A DNA stretch of 64,000 bases from JARYGU01 sp033795365 (GCA_033795365.1 JARYGU010000002.1:509653-573652); one strand, 5' to 3'; positions 9,210 to 21,527 are shown, numbered from the stretch's first letter. Notes: generated by a model from the letters alone, not told the origin. Translations and numbers: made by a program.

Positions 9210-10157
9210 TCATGACAGGATTTCGGCTTCCGGCACAAGAGCGAGCGCCGCGTCCAGCGTTTCGCCATTCATGTTTTCGGCGACGGCGAGGCGGCAGCGC
9301 ACCGTCACGATCGCGGCCGCAACACCCCGGCGCAGCGCTTCCGCCAGCGTTTTTCCCGACAGCCAGCCCGAGAAAAAGCCGGCGGCCAGCGCGTCTCCCG
9401 CGCCGGTGACATCGCCGATCGTCTCCATCGGCGGCGGGGGGAGCAATGCCGTCGAATGGCGGTCGAAGGCGACGGCGGGCTCTCGACCGCGCGTGACCAC
9501 CCCGCCGGCAAGGCCTGCTCCTCGCAGGATCGCCGGCCAGCGCCGCACGTCTTGCGGCCGTTCACCCGTCAGCGCGCGCGCCTCCGCTTCGTTCATGAAC
9601 AGGAAGGCGAGCTTAGGGAGGGTGTTTTCGAAACGTGTGACCTTGGCGGGGGAGATGCCGATGCCTGCGAGGGGCTTGCTCGCCCTGTCTGATGAGTCTG
9701 CGATGGCGGCGATGGTCTCTGCCGGGAGGTTGGCATCCGTCAGAAGGGCGTCGCTTGCGGCGATTGCCTCGCGCACCGCGCGCTGCTGAAGGCGGCGGGG
9801 CGAGAACAGCCGGTAAAGTTCCATGTCCGCCAACGCGATCACGAGGTTGCCGTCGCGCTCCAGGATCGCCGTGTAGCTCGGCGTCGTCCGATCGAGAAAG
9901 ATGAAAGGCGTGTCTTCGACGCCTGCCGCTTCGGCCGCCGCTGCTACGATATCGCCGTCTCCGTCGCCGCCGCGCGGCGAGATCAGCCGAACCGGATGGC
10001 CGAGCCGGCAGAGATTGCGCGCAGCATTGAAGGTTCCGCCGCCGGCCTCCACGAACCATGAGCCCGGATTGCTTGCACCGGGCACGGTATCTCCCGAAAT
10101 CCGGCCGCGCCTGTCGATATGCGCTCCGCCGAGCGCCAGAATGGTCTTTTTCGTCAT
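9210..10157 (-). CDS. psuK: Pseudouridine kinase (PfkB family)
   Basis: A 315-residue PfkB-family sugar kinase. The N-terminal GGAHIDRRG segment and the C-terminal anion-hole/catalytic motif DVTGAGDALAAGF are clear. Because the next gene is psuG, the substrate is most likely pseudouridine, converted to its 5'-phosphate before glycosidic cleavage. A GTG at 10166 would add three residues; the ATG is preferred. The gene diverges from recA. Ribokinase or another nucleoside kinase is the alternative if the linkage were ignored. Confidence 0.85.
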   Translation of the reverse strand: MTKKTILALGGAHIDRRGRISGDTVPGASNPGSWFVEAGGGTFNAARNLCRLGHPVRLISPRGGDGDGDIVAAAAEAAGVEDTPFIFLDRTTPSYTAILERDGNLVIALADMELYRLFSPRRLQQRAVREAIAASDALLTDANLPAETIAAIADSSDRASKPLAGIGISPAKVTRFENTLPKLAFLFMNEAEARALTGERPQDVRRWPAILRGAGLAGGVVTRGREPAVAFDRHSTALLPPPPMETIGDVTGAGDALAAGFFSGWLSGKTLAEALRRGVAAAIVTVRCRLAVAENMNGETLDAALALVPEAEILS

Positions 10158-10306
10158 CGTTCCCACATCGTTCGGCTACCCGACGATTCGCAGCGCACAC
10201 TTCCTTCCATGCCGGAATTCTTCCATTCTTTCCGTGCGTTATCCACCGGAAACGAAAAAGGAACATTCATCCGTTTGCTGAAATTTTTCAATCGCATGAA
10301 CGGCTA

Positions 10307-10332
10307 TTGCGGAATGAGAACAAAAAGTGTAC
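10307..10332. promoter_or_regulatory. SOS (LexA) operator of recA
   Basis: TTG-N11-CAA at 10307-10323 matches the operator described for the Rhizobium etli recA gene. It overlaps GAAC-N7-GTAC at 10318-10332, one mismatch from the GAAC-N7-GAAC direct repeat of alphaproteobacterial SOS boxes. It sits 60-85 bases upstream of the recA ATG. Confidence 0.75.
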
Positions 10333-10391
10333 ATAGCATTCATCGGCGGCTTCATTGCCTGTCTTGCTTCAATAACCTAAAGGTGGACGAA

Positions 10392-11480
<1,089 letters not shown>

Positions 11481-11524
11481 GCGGTGCTCGTGGCCTGATC
11501 TTTGCATTCCATGTTTAATCCGGA

Positions 11525-11558
11525 ACCGGCCTTTTCTTTGCGGAGGGCCGGTTTTTTG
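11525..11558 (+). terminator. Rho-independent terminator of recA
   Basis: ACCGGCC and GGCCGGT arms separated by 14 bases, followed by six T residues. Confidence 0.8.
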
Positions 11559-11676
11559 GTGTCTGGACAGCGAGGAGGCCGAACGATAAAAGCCTTGGGT
11601 TCTCGCAGTCCGGCACGGAAGCGAAGCTCCGGCGCCTACTGATCTTGGGCTACGATTTCAGGTTACCCGGAGCAGA

Positions 11677-11746
11677 GCAATTCCAGGAAAAGTGCGCAGC
11701 GGTTTTCCGTCCGGAATTGCGTAGGAACAAAGGCTTAAAGCGCGGG
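11677..11746 (+). repeat. Rhizobial intergenic repeat, copy B
   Basis: Contains an inverted pair GCAATTCC (11677-11684) and GGAATTGC (11713-11720) flanking AGCGGTTTTCCGTCC, followed by GTAGGAACAAAGG. It shares its core with copy A near 4.2 kb, in opposite orientation. The 450-base recA-alaS interval otherwise holds only the recA terminator and no convincing gene; a 70-codon frame across the repeat is not supported. Confidence 0.7.
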
Positions 11747-11929
11747 AAGCGAATCTGGAAGATCGCGGCGCGCTTTAGGGTAAAGAAGATTGCCGGCGAC
11801 CGGTTTTCCGGCTGCGAAGGGCAATCATGCCGGTGGCGCTGCCGCCTGCCGGAATGACGGACAAATTGGGGTGGATGGACCGGCTGCGCGAAGAGGCGTC
11901 GGTCCGGGTGCAGAAATGAAGGACGTAAT

Positions 11930-14593
<2,664 letters not shown>

Positions 14594-14699
14594 GATAGCC
14601 ACGATGGAATATCGGGCTTGGCTCAACTTGATGCAGCCGCATATTTGCAAAGTCTTCAATCTTCGACGCTAGGTTCTTCTCCTCTGTGGAGAAGGGCCT

Positions 14700-15941
14700 G
14701 TGTTCGAAGAGCTCGTCAGCATACCGACATTGATGATCTGCACGTTCCTGGCGGCTTTGGTCGTCGGGATATTCATGCTGCAGTTGTGGTTGCGCGACCG
14801 CGGTCAGGTCATGGCCGGATATTGGTGCCTGTCGCTCGGCGTCGGCACGGTCTGCACCGTGCTCCTGGCGCTGAGGGGCGTGATCGATCCGCTTCTGACA
14901 ACCGGACTCGGCAATCTGCTTGCCTGCTTCGCCTATTCGCTGGCGTGGGCTGGGTTTCGCAAATTCGATGGCCGCCGGATCCGCGCTTCCGTCATCTTCG
15001 CCGGCCCGCTCCTATGGGCCGGCGCATACCTGTTCTGGCCGTTCGTCGCGGACGACGTCAATAACCGCATCATCCTGATGTCGGTGATCATCTTCGGCTA
15101 TTCCCTTGCGATGGCGGTGGATATCCGGCGTGGATATCGTCTGGAACCGCTGCCGGCGCGGTCGATTGGCGCTGTCTTGTTCGCCACGCATGCTATCTTC
15201 TACGCGTTGCGCATACCGCTTGCCATTGTCGATCCGGCCGACTTGCGCCACGGCGTTGCCCATTCGACCTGGTTTGCGGCTTTCACGCTCGAACTCTTCG
15301 TCCACACGATCGTGGTGGTCGTCACGATGCTGATCCTGATCAAGGAACGCGGCGAGTTCGTCTACCGCAAGGCCTCCCGGACGGACGCCCTTACCGGCGT
15401 CGCCAATCGCGGATCGTTCCTCGACGACGTCGAAGCCCTGCTGCGGCGGAACAAATCGTCGGGCGTATTGATGATCTTCGATCTCGATCATTTCAAATCG
15501 GTCAACGACACGTTCGGCCATCTTGCCGGCGACCACGTTCTGAAGAGCTTTACCGCTCTGGTCTCCTCGCGTCTGGAGAAGGGCATGCTGTTCGGCCGGT
15601 TCGGCGGGGAGGAGTTCGCCCTCTTCGCCCCGGACACGGATTTTTCCGCCGCGTGCGGCTTTGCAGAGATGCTCAGGACCGAGATCGCGGCCGCGCCCGT
15701 GAGCTACCATGGGGAAACCATAGAGATTTCCGTGAGCATCGGTCTCGCATCGGCCGCACCTTACGATGGCGACTTCGACCGGCTGCTGGCTGCAGCCGAC
15801 AGCGCCCTTTACTGCGCGAAGGAAGAGGGCCGCGACCGCATCGTTACCGCCGCGCAGGCGGACGTGCTTGCCCGGATGGCGGACAGGATGCGCAAATCGC
15901 AGCCTCGGGCAGAGCCGGATGCGGGCTTCGCGGCGATCTGA
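14700..15941 (+). CDS. Membrane-bound GGDEF diguanylate cyclase
   Basis: A 413-residue predicted c-di-GMP synthase. The N-terminal ~210 residues hold about six hydrophobic segments. The GGDEF domain starts with SRTDALTGVANRGSF; the active-site signature is GGEEF at residues 302-306. The RxxD inhibitory I-site expected five residues before the signature is absent (EKGM there), so product inhibition may be missing. The start is GTG at 14700 with GAAGG upstream. No EAL domain. The signal it senses cannot be read from the sequence. Confidence 0.88.
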   Translation: MFEELVSIPTLMICTFLAALVVGIFMLQLWLRDRGQVMAGYWCLSLGVGTVCTVLLALRGVIDPLLTTGLGNLLACFAYSLAWAGFRKFDGRRIRASVIFAGPLLWAGAYLFWPFVADDVNNRIILMSVIIFGYSLAMAVDIRRGYRLEPLPARSIGAVLFATHAIFYALRIPLAIVDPADLRHGVAHSTWFAAFTLELFVHTIVVVVTMLILIKERGEFVYRKASRTDALTGVANRGSFLDDVEALLRRNKSSGVLMIFDLDHFKSVNDTFGHLAGDHVLKSFTALVSSRLEKGMLFGRFGGEEFALFAPDTDFSAACGFAEMLRTEIAAAPVSYHGETIEISVSIGLASAAPYDGDFDRLLAAADSALYCAKEEGRDRIVTAAQADVLARMADRMRKSQPRAEPDAGFAAI

Positions 15942-16003
15942 ACGGTTTCGGCGAGGAGGGCCGGTCCGCCATCGTTACCGTTTCACTGGCCCACGGCCGA
16001 TCT

Positions 16004-16759
16004 TCAGACGATGACGTTCCAGTGCTTCAAGCCCTCTATGACGCCATCCGCATTGAGCTTGGACGCCTGAAAATGCCGCGGGTCTGACGAGACGATGCGC
16101 TGCAATTCGGGAAGGGCATTGCCGACAGCGATCCCGCGCACGTCAGGCACAAGGAACATGTCCTTGTCGTTGCCGGTGTCGCCCGCGACGACGACCTCGT
16201 CGAGCCCGATGTCGAGACGCTTGCAGAGCCAGGCGAGGGCGGTTCCCTTGTCGGCGACGCGCGGCAGGATATCGAGATCGCGATTGCTGGAATAGACGAG
16301 CTTCACGTCCAGGCCGGCCGCGACGAGACCCTGTTCGATCTCGCTGATGAGCTCGTCCGAAGCGTCGTGCAGGTGCCAGCTGGATTTGTAGGCGTGCTGA
16401 TACTCGTCCGGCTGGACGACGATGCCGTCGATCTTCTTCATCACGGCGGCAATCGCCTGCCGGTCGAAGACGGGGCCGAGCGTTCCCCTGTAGTGCTCGC
16501 CATGGTCGGAGGATCTTCCGCCGATCTGAGTGCCGACGCCAGCGATGAGGTGGTCCGGCTCAGGAAGGCCGCAAACTTTGAGCAGCGCCTCGATATCGTC
16601 GATCAGCCGCCCGCTGTTATAGACGAGAAGCGGTCGCGTCGCCGGATTGAGCGCTTCCCAATGGGCCCGGAAGCGGGCGGTAGCCTGCCGGTCGCCCAGA
16701 AGGGTGCCATCGAGGTCGGAGGAAAACAATCGGACCGGTTTCAATCGCCGTCGTTCCAT
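16004..16759 (-). CDS. mfppB: Mannosylfructose-phosphate phosphatase (HAD family)
   Basis: A HAD-superfamily phosphatase of about 251 residues, of the sucrose-phosphatase type. Motif I is SSDLDGTLLGD near the N-terminus; VVAGDTGNDKDMF is the C-terminal motif with the metal-binding Asp residues. It overlaps the 3' end of the mannosylfructose-phosphate synthase gene by 19 bases, matching the Agrobacterium mfpsA-mfppB pair, in which it dephosphorylates mannosylfructose-phosphate to the free osmolyte. A start slightly downstream is possible because the family usually begins close to the DLDGT motif. Sucrose-6-phosphate phosphatase is the alternative. Confidence 0.82.
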   Translation of the reverse strand: MERRRLKPVRLFSSDLDGTLLGDRQATARFRAHWEALNPATRPLLVYNSGRLIDDIEALLKVCGLPEPDHLIAGVGTQIGGRSSDHGEHYRGTLGPVFDRQAIAAVMKKIDGIVVQPDEYQHAYKSSWHLHDASDELISEIEQGLVAAGLDVKLVYSSNRDLDILPRVADKGTALAWLCKRLDIGLDEVVVAGDTGNDKDMFLVPDVRGIAVGNALPELQRIVSSDPRHFQASKLNADGVIEGLKHWNVIV

Positions 16760-18078
16760 GGTTCGGCCCAATCGTCAGCATCGAGCGTGCGCAGCATCGG
16801 CCGGCCTTCGACGAGGGCAATCAGCTGCTGCGCGATACCGGTCCAGGTGAAGAGGCTGCGCGCCTTGTGTGCGCCCATTCGCGACAAGCGGCCGTAGAGG
16901 CGAGGGTGCTTCAGCGGCTTCATCATGGTGATGCCGAGATCGTATTTGTCGAACGGGTCGGCAAAGAGCGCATGCCTGCCATAGCTGACCGCCCGGAACA
17001 GGCCGCCGTGAACGGTGATGATGGTCGGCGTACCGCTTGCCATCGCCTCGATCGCAGTCATGCCGAAGGGTTCGTAACGGCTGGAGAGCACGAACAGGTC
17101 CGCCGCGCGATAATAGTCGGCGAGATCCTCGTCCGCCACGAAGCCGGCGAACTGGACCTTTTCCTCAAGGCCGAGATACTTCACCTGTTGCCTGAGTTGG
17201 TTCAGGATCGCGGTTTCATGTTCGTCGAGGTGCTCGCCGCCGAGCGCCAGATGCAGGATCGCTTCGGGTTCGCGTTCCGCCAGTACCGAAAAACCGTCGA
17301 TCAGCAGGTCGTAGCCCTTGTTGGTCGCAAGCCGCCCGAGCGCCAACACGGTCTTTCCCTGGAAGCCGTAGCGCTGCCGCGCCATTTCGCGCGAGGCGGA
17401 GGAAACCGGAAAGAAGCGGTTGTCGTCGTAGCCCGGCGGGATCATGTGGACGCGGCTCGGCTTCAGCCCGTAGTCCTCGATCAGGACGTCGAGTTGGATC
17501 GGCGTCGTGGCGATCACCATGTCGCAGCTGCGATAGATGATCAGCTCGTGCTTGATCCGGTCGGAAAAATTGAATTCCTTTTCGAAGGTATCGGCCTTTT
17601 CGGGATAATCGGTCTCCATCTGCCGCTTCTTCCAGATGCCGATGGAATGCGGCGTGTGAAGATGCGGTACCGCAAGGGCCTCCGACAGGCGCTGCCCCGC
17701 CACGCCTGCGTCCCAGTAATGGCTGTTGATGAAGAAGTATTGGAGATTGTTCGTCCTGATGAAGCGCAAGGCGGTCTCGCACCATTCCATCAGGTGGAGA
17801 TGAAGATATTCCTTCGGGATGAAATCGCGTCCTCCGCAGGGAATGCGGATCACACGCACGCGTTCGTCGACCTCATCGAATTGCGGCTGGTCTTCGAATT
17901 GCCGCGTGAGAATATCGACACTATATCCGAGCTGCGCCAGTTTTTTTGCAAGTTCAAGGACGTAGACGACTTGTCCGCCTGTATCGGCTGCCCCGAGCGG
18001 AGGATTTGCTGCAACATATCCGTGTGTGGAGACCAAGGCTATCCTTGGAAATCGGTCAGTATCGCTGTCGTTTTTCAT
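16741..18078 (-). CDS. mfpsA: Mannosylfructose-phosphate synthase (GT4)
   Basis: A 445-residue GT4 glycosyltransferase. HGYVAANPPLGAADTGGQ at the N-terminus and the C-terminal E-x7-E motif (EPFGMTAIEAMASGTP) are characteristic of sucrose-phosphate-synthase-like enzymes. The overall sequence closely resembles my recollection of the Agrobacterium MfpsA enzyme, down to the terminal DWAEPWNDGD. It transfers mannose from GDP-mannose to fructose 6-phosphate; the product is an osmoprotectant after dephosphorylation by the adjacent, overlapping gene. The ATG at 18078 is chosen over a codon 17 residues upstream. Confidence 0.87.
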   Translation of the reverse strand: MKNDSDTDRFPRIALVSTHGYVAANPPLGAADTGGQVVYVLELAKKLAQLGYSVDILTRQFEDQPQFDEVDERVRVIRIPCGGRDFIPKEYLHLHLMEWCETALRFIRTNNLQYFFINSHYWDAGVAGQRLSEALAVPHLHTPHSIGIWKKRQMETDYPEKADTFEKEFNFSDRIKHELIIYRSCDMVIATTPIQLDVLIEDYGLKPSRVHMIPPGYDDNRFFPVSSASREMARQRYGFQGKTVLALGRLATNKGYDLLIDGFSVLAEREPEAILHLALGGEHLDEHETAILNQLRQQVKYLGLEEKVQFAGFVADEDLADYYRAADLFVLSSRYEPFGMTAIEAMASGTPTIITVHGGLFRAVSYGRHALFADPFDKYDLGITMMKPLKHPRLYGRLSRMGAHKARSLFTWTGIAQQLIALVEGRPMLRTLDADDWAEPWNDGD

Positions 18079-18232
18079 AGCCTGAAAAAAGATAGAGCCT
18101 GAAGCCAGCCGGTCAACCCCTTTCGACAACGAATATTACATTCACTTTCCTTAATTTAGCGGCGCTATCCAAGTTTTTTAAGATCTGAATTCAGCCAGCC
18201 TGAGGGGTGGCGGACGGCGCGGCTGTTCCGAG

Positions 18233-18715
18233 TCAGGAGGGAGTTCGATTTGACGCCTCGACGCTTGCGATCCTGTCGAGATTTGCGATCAGCCGGGTGA
18301 GCAGGTCGACAAGCTGCGCGGCCTCCTCGTCCGTGAAGCCGCCCAATGCCTCGCGGTTACCTCGGAGCAAGACTGCAACTGCGCTTGGCAGACGTGCTTC
18401 TGCGTCTTGCGTCATCGAAACGCGGCTGCTGCGTCCATCGGCCGGGTCAGGCGTACGCCGGATGAGTCCGTCCCGCTCCATGCGGGCGAGCATCTGCGCC
18501 ATCGGCGGTTGCTCGACCTTGGCGAAGCGGGCGAGATCACGCTGCGTGCTTGCTCGGCCGGCTCGAAGCGCAACCAATACCGGTAATTGACCGACGCCGA
18601 AGCCCAAGGGCTTCAGGCGGGCCTCGCTCAGGCGAGCGAAGCCCCGCGCCGCCAGGCTGATCAAGTGTCCGGGTGTCGAGAGCACGTCCAAGTCCGTCAA
18701 ATCTCTTGCTCGCAT
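18233..18715 (-). CDS. MarR-family transcriptional regulator
   Basis: A 160-residue winged-helix regulator. The DNA-binding helices fall in the STQRDLARFAKVEQPPMAQ region, followed by the wing motif DPADGRSSRV typical of MarR proteins. It diverges from a small SnoaL-like gene; the 83-base gap contains a near-perfect dyad 15 bases from this gene's start, so it probably represses both itself and its neighbour. The ligand is unknown. Confidence 0.88.
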   Translation of the reverse strand: MRARDLTDLDVLSTPGHLISLAARGFARLSEARLKPLGFGVGQLPVLVALRAGRASTQRDLARFAKVEQPPMAQMLARMERDGLIRRTPDPADGRSSRVSMTQDAEARLPSAVAVLLRGNREALGGFTDEEAAQLVDLLTRLIANLDRIASVEASNRTPS

Positions 18716-18729
18716 TGTTCAATCCTCTT

Positions 18730-18749
18730 ATACATATGTGCATATGTAT
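18730..18749. promoter_or_regulatory. Probable MarR operator
   Basis: A perfect 9-base inverted repeat, ATACATATG-TG-CATATGTAT, in the divergent promoter region between the MarR gene and the SnoaL-like gene. Size and symmetry suit a MarR dimer. Confidence 0.65.
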
Positions 18750-18798
18750 ATTGCGTCTGTTCCCCGACGCAATACAGCCACAACCGGGAGAGAGCACA

Positions 18799-19173
18799 AT
18801 GGACGGTGACGTCGAGATCCTGAAACGCATCTACGACCGCTTCAACGCGCGGGATATCGATGGCGTGCTGGCTGTGCTTGCCGACGATGTCGCTTGGGCC
18901 AACGGCATGGATGGCGGCCATGTTCACGGTCGCGAGGCCGTGCGCGAGTATTGGACCCGTCAATGGACGGTGGTCAGTCCGCATGTCGAACCTTTGGTTT
19001 TCCGCAGAGCGGCTGACGACGCAATCGTTGCGGAGGTTCGGCAGTCCGTCCGCGATCTTAAAGGCAAGCCGCTTCAGGGCCAGGTGCACGGGCTGAAGGA
19101 CAAGACGGTTGAACACGTCTTCCGCTTTCGAGACGGCAAGATAATTCGCTTCGACATCCAGGATGCCGCCTAA
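18799..19173 (+). CDS. SnoaL-like / NTF2-fold protein
   Basis: A 124-residue protein of the NTF2-like (SnoaL-like) superfamily. The pattern IYDRFNARDIDGVLAVLADDVAW near the start and HVFRFRDGKIIRFDIQ near the end is typical of these small cone-shaped hydrolase/isomerase or ligand-binding proteins. No specific reaction can be assigned. The ATG at 18799 has GGGAG upstream. It lies opposite a MarR regulator and beside a shared operator, which suggests induction by a small molecule. Confidence 0.75.
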   Translation: MDGDVEILKRIYDRFNARDIDGVLAVLADDVAWANGMDGGHVHGREAVREYWTRQWTVVSPHVEPLVFRRAADDAIVAEVRQSVRDLKGKPLQGQVHGLKDKTVEHVFRFRDGKIIRFDIQDAA

Positions 19174-19332
19174 GAAGCGGTCGGGCTTCATAGCCAGCGC
19201 GTCTGCGCCTTCTGCGTGAGATGGCGCCGCGGATCACGATCGACTTCACCGCCCATCGTTATTCTCCTATGCTTTGTGCTTCGGCATTCCGCCGTTCGTT
19301 TGATGGTTGCAGGCAAAGCTCTTTACCTATAT

Positions 19333-19360
19333 TCTCGATTTCCGATATCGTTTTTCGAGA
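19333..19360. promoter_or_regulatory. Probable PadR operator
   Basis: A dyad centred at 19346.5: outer arms TCTCGA (19333-19338) and TCGAGA (19355-19360), core CGATATCG (19343-19350), with the same symmetry axis. It lies 25 bases ahead of the padR-like gene, consistent with autoregulation. Confidence 0.55.
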
Positions 19361-19384
19361 GTGAGGTTTATTTTATGGTGACGA

Positions 19385-19696
19385 ATGGAACACCAGGACC
19401 TTCTTTCCGGCTTCATCCGGCTTCACGTGCTGCATCATGCGGCCGAGGGCGATCTGCACGGCCTTTGGATGATCGAGGAACTGGCGCATCACGGCTACCG
19501 GGTCTCCGCCGGTACGCTCTATCCCATGCTGCACTCCATGGAGAAGAAGGGATATCTCACTTCGCGGACGGAACGGGTGGGGCGCACGCATCGCAGGATC
19601 TACAACGCGACGCCCTACGGCGTTGCAGCTTTGGAGATGGCCAGAGGAAAGGCCAGGGAGCTCTTTCGTGAAGTCGTCGGCGGAAGCAACTCATGA
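19385..19696 (+). CDS. PadR-family transcriptional regulator
   Basis: A 103-residue PadR regulator reduced to the winged-helix domain: LHGLWMIEELAHHGYRVSAGTLYPMLHSMEKKGYL is the family's hallmark DNA-binding region. Its 3' end overlaps the chromate transporter gene by 29 bases, so the two are one operon and the regulator probably controls chrA. A symmetric element lies in its own promoter region. The ligand (chromate or redox state) is inferred from linkage only. Confidence 0.88.
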   Translation: MEHQDLLSGFIRLHVLHHAAEGDLHGLWMIEELAHHGYRVSAGTLYPMLHSMEKKGYLTSRTERVGRTHRRIYNATPYGVAALEMARGKARELFREVVGGSNS

Positions 19697-20897
19697 AGAG
19701 GCAACCGAGCGTCCAAACGGCACGCCGGCAGAGGTCTTCTTCGCGTTCCTGAAGCTTGGCCTGACATCCTTCGGCGGCCCCATCGCCCATCTCGGCTATT
19801 TCCGCGACGAGTTGGTCGTGCGTCGCAAGTGGATCGACGAAGCCGGCTATGCTGATCTCGTGGCGCTTTGTCAGTTTCTGCCGGGCCCGGCCTCCAGCCA
19901 GGTCGGCTTCGCGCTCGGCCTCCTGCGCGGCGGTCCGCTCGGGGCGTTGGCCGCCTGGACCGCCTTCACACTGCCGTCTGCAATCCTGCTGGCGATCTTC
20001 GCAATGGCGGCGACGGCGTTCGAGGGACCGATCGGTACGGGCCTGCTGCATGGTCTGAAGGTCGTGGCTGTTGCGGTCGTGGCGCAGGCGGTATGGGGCA
20101 TGGCGAAGAGTCTTACCCCCGACCGTGAACGCGCAAGCATTGCGCTTGCCGCGGTCCTCATCGTCGTTTTCGCTGCGAGCGCCATCGGCCAGGTCGCGGC
20201 GATCGCATTCGGGGCGCTCGCCGGGCTTGTGCTTTGCCGCAATGGTCCTGTCACAGGCACCACGCACTTGTCGTTCCGGGTTTCCCCGGCCACTGGAGGT
20301 GCCTGTCTTGTCGCCTTCTTCCTTCTCCTCGGCGCGCTGCCCGTCGTCGCTTCCGCAGTCGGCTCTCAAGGTCTGGCGTTGTTCGATTCCTTTTATCGCT
20401 CGGGCTCTCTGGTGTTTGGCGGCGGCCATGTCGTCCTGCCTTTGCTGCAGGCCGAAGTGGTCGATCCGGGCTGGGTATCGAACGACGCCTTCCTGGCCGG
20501 CTATGGTGCTGCACAGGCAGTTCCAGGACCGCTGTTCACCTTTGCCGCCTATCTCGGCGCTGTCATGGGGCCTGTCCCGAATGGCATTCCTGGCGCAGCC
20601 ATCTGCCTGGTCGCGATTTTTCTCCCCGGCTTCCTTCTGCTCGTCGGCGCTCTGCCCTTCTGGAACAGCTTCCGCAAACGCCCTATGGCTCAGGCCGCGA
20701 TGCGCGGCGCCAACGCCGCCGTCGTCGGAATTCTCGGGGCGGCTCTCTACAGCCCGGTGTGGACCAGCGCCGTGCTGAACCCTTACGATTTTGCACTGGC
20801 GCTGACAGGCTTCATCCTGCTGGTCGTCTGGAAGGCGCCGCCATGGATCGTCGTGGTGCTGATGGCGACGGGCGGAACATTGCCGCACATCGTGTGA
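19668..20897 (+). CDS. chrA: Chromate efflux transporter ChrA
   Basis: A 409-residue CHR-family membrane transporter. Two homologous halves are visible: FFAFLKLGLTSFGGPIAHLGYF begins the first and FDSFYRSGSLVFGGGHVVLPLL the second; QFLPGPASSQVGFALG and AQAVPGPLFTFAAYLG are the paired PGP motifs. It exports chromate using the proton motive force. The GTG start at 19668 has CAGGGAG seven bases upstream and overlaps padR. It is the long-chain (bidomain) ChrA type. Convergent with tRNA-Asn. Confidence 0.93.
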   Translation: MKSSAEATHEEATERPNGTPAEVFFAFLKLGLTSFGGPIAHLGYFRDELVVRRKWIDEAGYADLVALCQFLPGPASSQVGFALGLLRGGPLGALAAWTAFTLPSAILLAIFAMAATAFEGPIGTGLLHGLKVVAVAVVAQAVWGMAKSLTPDRERASIALAAVLIVVFAASAIGQVAAIAFGALAGLVLCRNGPVTGTTHLSFRVSPATGGACLVAFFLLLGALPVVASAVGSQGLALFDSFYRSGSLVFGGGHVVLPLLQAEVVDPGWVSNDAFLAGYGAAQAVPGPLFTFAAYLGAVMGPVPNGIPGAAICLVAIFLPGFLLLVGALPFWNSFRKRPMAQAAMRGANAAVVGILGAALYSPVWTSAVLNPYDFALALTGFILLVVWKAPPWIVVVLMATGGTLPHIV

Positions 20898-20921
20898 AAG
20901 GCCGCTTACGCGGTGTCCTGA

Positions 20922-20957
20922 AGAAGAAAAGGCCCGCACGATGAAATGCAGGCCTTT
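20922..20957 (-). terminator. Terminator after tRNA-Asn
   Basis: On the minus strand, AAAGGCC and GGCCTTT arms enclose a 16-base loop and are followed by TCTTCTTC, just beyond the tRNA 3' end. Confidence 0.6.
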
Positions 20958-20964
20958 ATGAAAC

Positions 20965-21039
20965 TGGCTCCCCGGGCCGGATTCGAACCGGCGACCTGTC
21001 GATTAACAGTCGAATGCTCTACCGCTGAGCTACCAGGGA
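20965..21039 (-). tRNA. tRNA-Asn (GTT)
   Basis: A cloverleaf is readable on the minus strand: acceptor TCCCTGG/CCGGGGA, anticodon stem-loop CGACTGTTAATCG with anticodon GTT, T arm with GGTTCGAATCC, encoded CCA at the 3' end (20967-20965). Confidence 0.97.
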
Positions 21040-21204
21040 TCATCCGCTCGCTGCGGAGTGAGGGCCTAATACAAATGATGGACCGATTTGCCAAGCGCTT
21101 TTTGACAAAAAAATGCTTCAGGCTTGATCGAATGTGGAGAACCTACCAGATGGGTGGGGAGACAGTCCCGCATTTCTCGCCTTTTCGGCGAAAACGAGAA
21201 GCTG

Positions 21205-21483
21205 ATGACCAAGAAAAAAAGCAACATGCATTTCGGTGTCGATCCGCGGACCCGCGAAGTCGTCATCGGGACATGGCGGTTCAGACTTCCGGAGTCGCGC
21301 CTCTGGCGGGTGCTGATCGCCGTCCTGCTGATCCTCGGCGGTCTTCTGGGATTTCTGCCCGTCCTCGGCTTCTGGATGATTCCGCTCGGTCTCCTGGTGC
21401 TGTCGCACGATTCCGCTGTCGTCCGCCGCCAGCGGCGCAGGCTTGCCGTCTGGTGGGCGAGCCGCAAGAAGCGACGCTCGTGA
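21205..21483 (+). CDS. Small PGPGW-like membrane protein
   Basis: A 92-residue protein with two hydrophobic stretches (about residues 32-46 and 48-64) around the turn LGFLPVLGFWMIPLGLLVL, which resembles the PGPGW family of small putative transmembrane proteins. Both ends are basic (KKKSN near the start, RKKRRS at the end). The ATG at 21205 is chosen over an upstream frame extension. It stands alone next to tRNA-Asn; function unknown. Confidence 0.7.
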   Translation: MTKKKSNMHFGVDPRTREVVIGTWRFRLPESRLWRVLIAVLLILGGLLGFLPVLGFWMIPLGLLVLSHDSAVVRRQRRRLAVWWASRKKRRS

Positions 21484-21527
21484 CAGCCGCACGGTTTTCA
21501 TCGGTCAACGGCAGAGCGTCTCGATCC

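Noticed and set aside
11645..11857. 70-codon frame between recA and alaS
   Set aside because: It lies across the intergenic repeat, so its openness reflects the repeat and not a gene.
16867..18102. 411-codon open frame opposite mfpsA
   Set aside because: Shadow of the synthase gene, which matches a known enzyme along its length.
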